From: Pontiella sp.
Lineage (GTDB): Bacteria; Verrucomicrobiota; Kiritimatiellia; Kiritimatiellales; Pontiellaceae
Reading direction: 5' to 3'
NCBI GenBank assembly: GCA_029935255.1
Contig: JAOZKS010000013.1
Span: forward strand, 1-18,782
DNA length: 18,782 nucleotides
The notes below the pieces were generated by a model. That model had not been told where the DNA came from, made no database searches, and worked only from the letters and a program-made list of their open reading frames with translations. This document shows, piece after piece, positions 14,336-18,782 of this stretch. The stretch's first letter is position 1, and each line of letters starts with the position of its first letter. The position numbers were made by a program, and so were the translations under genes.

Positions 14336-14343
14336 GATACTAC
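14300..14343 (-). promoter_or_regulatory. Quasi-palindromic operator with adjacent -10 for the secreted-protein gene
   Basis: GTAGTA (14308-14313) and TACTAC (14338-14343) are perfect inverted ends of a 36-base element whose inside (CCCTCCCGT and ACGGAGTGG) is also partly complementary. On the minus strand it is followed by TATGTT (14300-14305), a plausible -10 lacking a -35 of its own. The element would then sit over the -35 region, the classic place for an activator. The expected start near 14293 leaves a leader of about 80 bases. Confidence 0.45.
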
Positions 14344-14394
14344 ATCCTGTATTGTTATTTGAACAAGCTTTTTTAGTTAAAATTTGAACGCCTT

Positions 14395-14419
14395 AAAATC
14401 AACAGCCCGAGACAGGCTG
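14395..14419 (-). terminator. Weak candidate terminator after purN
   Basis: On the minus strand CAGCC (14419-14415) pairs with GGCTG (14407-14403) around 7 bases, followed by TTGATTTT, 11 bases after the purN stop. The stem is only five pairs, so read-through into the downstream secreted-protein gene is possible. Confidence 0.4.
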
Positions 14420-14429
14420 GAAGCAGGTT

Positions 14430-15017
14430 CTACTTTAACGTCGTCCGCCTGTCAGCGATCCATTGCAGGGCTTCCGGATAGGCGATGTGCTCTTGGGCGT
14501 GGAGCTTGTCCATCATGCTTGCGAGCGTGTCGGAATCTTCGATGGTGATCATTCTTTGGTTGATAATTGCGCCGGTATCAATACCGGAATCCACAAAATG
14601 CACGGTGCATCCGGTAATCTTTACCCCATAGTCGAAGGCTTGTTTCCCACTGTCGAGACCTGGAAAGCTCGGAAGCAGGGATGGGTGAATATTGACGATG
14701 CGCCCTGCGTATGCATTGAGCAGGCCCTCCTTCACAATTCGCATGAACCCCGCCAGTGCGATAAAATCGACATCATGCTCCTTCAAGGTTTGGAGAACGA
14801 CCCGTTCTCCCTCGCCATCGAGCTTGGTTTTGAAAGGGGCGCAGTTAAAACAAATCGCTGGAATGTTATGCTTTCGGGCGCGTTCGAGAATGACCGCATC
14901 CTCCACATCCGATAGGATGCACTTGATCTCTGCATTCAGTGTTCCCGCTTCAACGGCATTAATAATCGCCTGACAGTTCGTCCCCGATCCCGATCCAAAA
15001 ATGGCCAGCTTCAACAT
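14430..15017 (-). CDS. purN: Phosphoribosylglycinamide formyltransferase
   Basis: Transfers a formyl group from 10-formyltetrahydrofolate to GAR, third step of IMP synthesis; cytoplasmic. 195 residues, normal. Seen: the phosphate-binding FGSGSGTN (7-14), LAGFMRIV, and the catalytic set N109 and H111 in VNIHPSLLPSFPG with D147 in HFVDSGIDTGAII. Where E. coli PurN has GLHTHRQAL, this protein has GLDSGKQAF, a variant also known in other phyla. I start at the ATG at 15017 (MLKLAIFG), with GGAG six bases upstream, rather than at a TTG four codons earlier. No other purine gene is nearby. It is divergent from dut, with a 200-base repeat-bearing gap. Confidence 0.95.
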   Translation of the reverse strand: MLKLAIFGSGSGTNCQAIINAVEAGTLNAEIKCILSDVEDAVILERARKHNIPAICFNCAPFKTKLDGEGERVVLQTLKEHDVDFIALAGFMRIVKEGLLNAYAGRIVNIHPSLLPSFPGLDSGKQAFDYGVKITGCTVHFVDSGIDTGAIINQRMITIEDSDTLASMMDKLHAQEHIAYPEALQWIADRRTTLK

Positions 15018-15044
15018 TCCTTGCTCCAATTTTTGTAAACCTCA

Positions 15045-15101
15045 AAATACACCAAATACACGAAAGCACGTCCTGTATAGTTTCGTGTGGTTCGTGCATT
15101 T
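15045..15101. repeat. Imperfect inverted repeat built of TTCGTG 9-mers
   Basis: Arms 15045-15065 and 15081-15101 (21 bases each, 17 of 21 complementary, 15-base loop). Each arm is itself a tandem of 9-base units, AAATACACC/AAATACACG on the left and TTCGTGTGG/TTCGTGCAT/TTCGTGATT on the right. It lies between purN and dut. It looks like a dispersed intergenic repeat of the TTCGTGTATTTCGTG type, but that needs the rest of the genome. Confidence 0.6.
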
Positions 15102-15131
15102 CGTGATTCACGCCCCGTTTGCTTTCTCTCA

Positions 15132-15151
15132 ATTAGTGGAGATTAGTGGTT
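15132..15151. repeat. Tandem ATTAGTGG decamers
   Basis: ATTAGTGGAG (15132-15141) is followed at once by ATTAGTGGTT (15142-15151), sharing 8 of 10 bases. Same purN-dut gap as the inverted repeat. The remaining bases up to dut hold a TTGCAAAG word and AT-rich sequence, with no convincing -10. Confidence 0.4.
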
Positions 15152-15217
15152 TATGAATTTCCGTTGCAAAGATATTGTGCCCTAAGTTTTTAAATCATTA
15201 ACGATAGGAATCATGTC

Positions 15218-15655
15218 ATGCATCTAAAAATCAAGCCCCTTAACGACACCGCCCGTGAAATCTACTCCGATCACGGTCACTTCCACGAGGGCGATGCCGG
15301 GTTGGACCTCTACGTGCTCGAAGACATCACCATTGAGCCCGGTGAAACCAAAGCCATCAAGCTCGGCATTGCCTGCGAGCCGGAAGACGGTTGCGCCTAC
15401 TATCTCATGCCGCGTTCGAGCATTTCCAAGACCCCGTTACGCCTTGCGAATTCCATTGGCCTCATCGATGGGGGCTATCGCGGCGAACTTATGGCCATGT
15501 GCGATAACATCAAAGACATCTCCTACACCGCAGAAAAAGGCCAGCGCCTCTTCCAGGTCGTTGCCTGCGACTGTAGCCCGATCTATTATGAGATGGTGGA
15601 AGAGCTCTCCGAAACCACCCGCGGAACCGGCGGCTTCGGCAGCACCGGAAAATAG
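15218..15655 (+). CDS. dut: dUTP diphosphatase (trimeric dUTPase)
   Basis: Hydrolyses dUTP to dUMP and pyrophosphate, keeping uracil out of DNA and supplying dTMP synthesis. 145 residues. All five trimeric dUTPase motifs are in order: EGDAGLDL (24-31), PRSS (65-68), GLIDGGYRGEL (81-91, with the catalytic D84), KGQRLFQ (107-113) and the C-terminal lid RGTGGFGSTG (135-144). AGGAA lies seven bases before the ATG. radC begins 39 bases after it, so the two are likely one transcript, both loosely tied to DNA upkeep. Confidence 0.96.
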   Translation: MHLKIKPLNDTAREIYSDHGHFHEGDAGLDLYVLEDITIEPGETKAIKLGIACEPEDGCAYYLMPRSSISKTPLRLANSIGLIDGGYRGELMAMCDNIKDISYTAEKGQRLFQVVACDCSPIYYEMVEELSETTRGTGGFGSTGK

Positions 15656-15694
15656 ACGAGTGTTTCCAACCGCGTTGCGCACGAGAAGAAAAGT

Positions 15695-16444
15695 ATGTCC
15701 GAATCCATCCAACTCGAATACGCCATCAAGCCGCAATCGCTACGTGTACAGGAGCTCCCTGCGCAGATGCAGCCGCGCGAGGCCTTTGATCGGCTGGGCG
15801 CGGAACATGTTCCCGATGCGGTGCTCCTTGCTATTCTCATCCGGAGTGGTGTGCCCGGACAGAATGTAGCGGAACTTGCCCAACAGATGCTGATTCATTA
15901 TGGGTCGCTGACGGCGTTGGCGCGAACCTCCGCAAAAGATCTCCAGCAGTTTAAAGGGATTGGTCCGGTGACTGCTCAGTTGCTAAAATCGGCTCTTGAG
16001 CTGGCGCAGCGGTTGACCCGGGAAAGTGTTGGTGAACGCCCCGTGGTGATTACTCCCGAACAGGCTGCCGCCGTATTGCGCGAACGCGCGCGGGTATTGC
16101 AGCATGAAGTTTTCTGGGCGCTGATGCTCGATACGAAGAACCGGTTGATTGGCGAGCCAAAGCAAATTAGCCAAGGCACGCTCAACAGTAGTTTGGTGCA
16201 TCCTCGCGAACTGTTTAAAAAGGCGCTGCAGCATTCCTGTGCGGCGATCATTCTTGCGCATAATCATCCGTCGGGTGACCCGACACCGTCGTCGGAGGAT
16301 ATCAAGATTACGAAACAGTTGATTAGCGCGGGCGAGGTGATGGGGATCCGGATTCTCGACCACATCGTGATCGGACATCGTAAACATAATTCCAACACCG
16401 ACTTCCTAAGTTTACGCGAAGCAGGATTGGTTCAATTTGGATAA
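15695..16444 (+). CDS. radC: RadC family JAB-domain protein
   Basis: RadC family protein with an N-terminal helix-hairpin-helix region and a C-terminal JAB/MPN metal site; once linked to DNA repair, true function still unsettled. 249 residues. Seen: LPREAF-like start (MQPREAFDRLGAEHVPDAVLLAILIRSG), HhH around DLQQFKGIGPVTAQLLKSALEL (82-103), and the JAMM signature H189, H191, S199-region and D195 in AHNHPSGDPTPSSED, with E138 as the likely upstream acid in HEVFWALMLD. All metal-site residues are present. GAGAAG precedes the ATG. larC begins four bases after its stop. Confidence 0.95.
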   Translation: MSESIQLEYAIKPQSLRVQELPAQMQPREAFDRLGAEHVPDAVLLAILIRSGVPGQNVAELAQQMLIHYGSLTALARTSAKDLQQFKGIGPVTAQLLKSALELAQRLTRESVGERPVVITPEQAAAVLRERARVLQHEVFWALMLDTKNRLIGEPKQISQGTLNSSLVHPRELFKKALQHSCAAIILAHNHPSGDPTPSSEDIKITKQLISAGEVMGIRILDHIVIGHRKHNSNTDFLSLREAGLVQFG

Positions 16445-16448
16445 AACT

Positions 16449-17645
16449 ATGAAAAAACAAACACTGCATTTCGAAAGTATCGGGGGGGCGAGCGGGGATA
16501 TGATTCTCGGTGCGCTGATTGGACTTGGCGTTTCGGTCGAGGAATTGAACGAGGAACTGCAATCGCTCAAAGTCGATCCCTTTGAAATCGTTGCCAAGCC
16601 GGTAAACGAGCAGGGGATGACGGGTATCCGCGCAAAGGTCGAACTGCACGAGCATCACTCTCATCATGACCCCGACCATGGGCATCACCATGGCCGCCAT
16701 TTGAGTACGATTCTTGATCTAATTAAAAACAGTACGCATCCCGATGCGGTAAAGGTTCGGGCCTCAGAAGTTTTTCGACGCATTGGCGAGGCGGAGGCGG
16801 CGATTCATGGAGTTGACATCGAAAAAATACATTTCCATGAAGTCGGGGCGATGGACTCGATTGTTGATATTGTCGGTTGCTGTCTTGCGCTGCATAAACT
16901 GGACGTGGACCAAGTTTCGATTCGCAGTCTGCCGCAGGGGAACGGAACGATTGAATGCGCCCATGGAACCTATCCCAATCCTGCGCCGGCCACGCTCCGC
17001 CTGCTTGAAGGGTTTCCGGTGGAGGAGACCGATGAGCCGTTTGAATTGGTGACACCGACGGGCGCGGCATTGCTTTCCACTTGGCGAACCACGGATGTTC
17101 CTGACTCGGGAAGCCGCGCGTTTAAAACGGCCTACAGCTTTGGGCATCGCAAACTCAATGGTCGACCAAATCTATTGCGGGCAACCCTTTACGAGGCATC
17201 AGAAGATACGACTTCCAATGAATGTCTTGTTCTGGAATGCAATCTTGACGACACCACACCGGAACTCGTGGGATGCCTATTCGATCAACTGTTTGAAGCG
17301 GGCGCGCTGGATGTGTTCACCACGCCGGTGTTTATGAAAAAGCAGCGGCAGGGAATTTTGCTGACGGTGCTGTGTCTCCCTGCCGACCGTGAAACGATGC
17401 TCGACTTAATCTTCTGCGAATCGACCACCTTTGGAATCCGGGAACACTTGTCCAAACGCACGGTGCTGGAACGTAGTTTTAAAACCGTGGAGACTCTATT
17501 TGGCGAGGTGCGGATCAAGTTTGGAAAGCGTAATGGCGAAGTAATCACAATGTCTCCGGAGATTGAGGATTGCCGCAAGCTGGCAAAGGAATCGGGGGTT
17601 GCCGTGAAGGTGGTCTATCAGGCTTCAATGAAAGGACTGGAATGA
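16449..17645 (+). CDS. larC: LarC-type nickel insertion protein (P2TMN nickel chelatase)
   Basis: LarC proteins load nickel into pyridinium-3,5-bisthiocarboxylic acid mononucleotide, the pincer cofactor of LarA-type racemases, consuming CTP. 398 residues in one unbroken frame (in some lactobacilli it needs a frameshift). Seen: FESIGGASGDMILGALIGLG at the N-terminus, a His-rich metal stretch at 67-84, IHFHEVGAMDSIVDIVG (127-143), PAPATLRLLEG, ELVTPTGAALL, and a LarC2-like part from about 255 with LECNLDDTTPELVG and a late FGKRNGEV. Start: the ATG at 16449, four bases after the radC stop; a TTG at 16437 would only add four residues. larA, larB and larE are not in the window, so the cofactor user is elsewhere. 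It overlaps the next gene as ATGA. Confidence 0.92.
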   Translation: MKKQTLHFESIGGASGDMILGALIGLGVSVEELNEELQSLKVDPFEIVAKPVNEQGMTGIRAKVELHEHHSHHDPDHGHHHGRHLSTILDLIKNSTHPDAVKVRASEVFRRIGEAEAAIHGVDIEKIHFHEVGAMDSIVDIVGCCLALHKLDVDQVSIRSLPQGNGTIECAHGTYPNPAPATLRLLEGFPVEETDEPFELVTPTGAALLSTWRTTDVPDSGSRAFKTAYSFGHRKLNGRPNLLRATLYEASEDTTSNECLVLECNLDDTTPELVGCLFDQLFEAGALDVFTTPVFMKKQRQGILLTVLCLPADRETMLDLIFCESTTFGIREHLSKRTVLERSFKTVETLFGEVRIKFGKRNGEVITMSPEIEDCRKLAKESGVAVKVVYQASMKGLE

Positions 17646-18782
17646 AATGTTGGATAATCTTGGCTGGGTTGCTGACCTTGGGTGTCTCGGTAGAAGCGCA
17701 TTTTGCGAATGGCATTAAGATTGGCGAGGTCGATCAGAATTCAGCCAAGGTTTGGACGCGCCTGACACAAAACCCGGTGTCCAACGGGGATGGAGTTCGA
17801 TTTGAAAAGACGAAGAAGCATGTGGTTCCGGCATCGATGCAGTTACCAAAAGGGAAGGTGCTCGCCGATATGGAGGGCGCGGTTCCTGGAGCTCCCGGGG
17901 AGGTTCGGATTGTTTGGCAGATTAAAGGTGAAATCCCGCATTCCAGCGATTGGATAAAAGCGGATTCCGGAAGCGATTTTACGGCCTGCTTTGATCTTGA
18001 AGAACTGGAGCCTTCTACAACCTATTTGATCAAGGTCGAGGACCGGACCGGCACCTCGTTTGCGGGTAGTTTTAAGACCGCACCCATGGCTGAGACCAGA
18101 GAGCCCGTCGCATTTGCGGTGGTGACCGGGCAGGACTACCCGCGGCGCGATGATCCGAAGGGACATAAAATCTATTCGCAGATGCAGCGGCTTGATTTGG
18201 ACTTCTTTGTGCATACGGGAGATATTGAATATTACGATAAAGCGGAACCCTATGCTACCAGCCTAGAGTTTGCCCGTTTTAAGATGGCGCGTGTATATGG
18301 CCTGCCGAACTTGGTTGGGTTCCATCGGAATATGGTCAGCTATTTTATAAAGGACGACCACGACACCACAAAGAACGATGCATGGCCGGAGCAGCATTAT
18401 GGCGAGCTGACTTGGCAGCAGGGGTTGGAGATTTTCCGGGAACATTTCCCCGTGCTGGAAAAAAACTATCGCACCATTCGGTGGGGAAAGGATCTGCAAA
18501 TCTGGCTGGTGGAAGGGCGCGACTTTCGTAGCCCCAACACGCTGGCCGATGGACCGGAAAAGACGATCTGGGGCAAAGAGCAGAAGGAATGGTTTTTCCG
18601 CACGGTGGGGGCTTCCGATGCCACGTTTAAAATATTGATTAGTCCGACGCCAATTGTGGGCCCCGACCGCAGCAACAAGAACGACAACCACGCCAATGAG
18701 GGGTTCATGCACGAGGGGGATGAAATTCGCACGTTCATTGCGTCGCAGAAAAACATGTTCGTGGCTTGTGGCGATCGCCATT
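17642..18782 (+). CDS. PhoD-like secreted metallophosphoesterase, 5' part (3' end outside window)
   Basis: Starts within the larC stop (ATGA) with AGGA five bases upstream and runs open to the window end; 380 residues are visible. Residues 1-19 form a signal peptide (MKCWIILAGLLTLGVSVEAH), so it is exported. Next is a fibronectin-like N-terminal domain (about 20-148, with GEVDQNSAKVWTRL and LEELEPSTTYLIKV) as in PhoD-family proteins, then a metallophosphatase domain: HTGDIEYYD (191-199), KDDHDTTKND (237-246) and GDRH (377-380) at the edge, matching the metal-binding blocks of the family. Substrate unknown: phosphodiesters or phosphate monoesters are usual, and several distant members act on carbohydrates' phosphates or are uncharacterised. 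The link with larC is by overlap only; I know of no functional tie. Confidence 0.88.
   Translation, partial: MKCWIILAGLLTLGVSVEAHFANGIKIGEVDQNSAKVWTRLTQNPVSNGDGVRFEKTKKHVVPASMQLPKGKVLADMEGAVPGAPGEVRIVWQIKGEIPHSSDWIKADSGSDFTACFDLEELEPSTTYLIKVEDRTGTSFAGSFKTAPMAETREPVAFAVVTGQDYPRRDDPKGHKIYSQMQRLDLDFFVHTGDIEYYDKAEPYATSLEFARFKMARVYGLPNLVGFHRNMVSYFIKDDHDTTKNDAWPEQHYGELTWQQGLEIFREHFPVLEKNYRTIRWGKDLQIWLVEGRDFRSPNTLADGPEKTIWGKEQKEWFFRTVGASDATFKILISPTPIVGPDRSNKNDNHANEGFMHEGDEIRTFIASQKNMFVACGDRH

Noticed and set aside
17843..18781. Minus-strand open frames near the right end
   Set aside because: They lie opposite a plus-strand PhoD-like gene that has a signal peptide, metal-binding motifs and a proper start overlapping larC.
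1..18782. CRISPR arrays, tRNA or rRNA genes, insertion sequences, prophage or toxin-antitoxin pairs
   Set aside because: No regularly spaced repeats, RNA-gene signatures, transposase motifs or paired small genes were found on either strand.

Overview
This 18.8 kb window looks like an ordinary chromosomal stretch of a Gram-negative-type bacterium of moderate GC. The gene set (a PilT-like ATPase, a large hybrid histidine kinase, a sodium:neurotransmitter-type symporter, a DUF368 protein, a PhoD-like secreted hydrolase) and the short tandem intergenic repeats remind me of the Planctomycetes-Verrucomicrobia-Kiritimatiellota group, with Kiritimatiellota my best guess. This is an inference from style; there is no rRNA or marker tree here. 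No CRISPR array, insertion sequence, tRNA, rRNA or prophage was seen, and no gene-free stretch exceeds about 220 bases.

Left part (1-6600): a plus-strand run of the 3' part of cimA (citramalate synthase), valS, lipA and a DPM1-like family 2 glycosyltransferase, packed with short gaps after valS. It meets a minus-strand DUF368 (PopT-like) membrane protein tail to tail with an 8-base overlap. A small NifU C-terminal-domain protein is divergent from DUF368 and closes with a clear intrinsic terminator.

Middle (6600-12900): a REC-PAS-PAS-histidine kinase-REC protein whose ribosome binding site lies in a near-perfect inverted repeat. Next is a PilT-like ATPase with a TPR-like tail, preceded by a close match to a sigma-54 promoter. 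Then comes a wreck of an acetyl-CoA synthetase gene that keeps its promoter, start and C-terminal end but has lost most of its body. infA and an NSS-family symporter follow.

Right part (12900-18782): a minus-strand secreted protein of unknown function with a GFWKNHP-type C-terminal module and an operator-like quasi-palindrome upstream; purN on the same strand; then, divergent from purN, a plus-strand dut-radC-larC-phoD-like series. larC and the PhoD-like gene overlap as ATGA, and the latter runs off the window end.

Most genes are housekeeping: branched-chain amino acid, lipoate, purine and dUTP metabolism, translation. I do not see a multi-gene system that I would call clearly new. The points most worth checking are the collapsed acs gene, the RBS-masking hairpin in front of the hybrid kinase, the sigma-54-like promoter with the PilT-TPR fusion, and the secreted protein with its palindromic control region.
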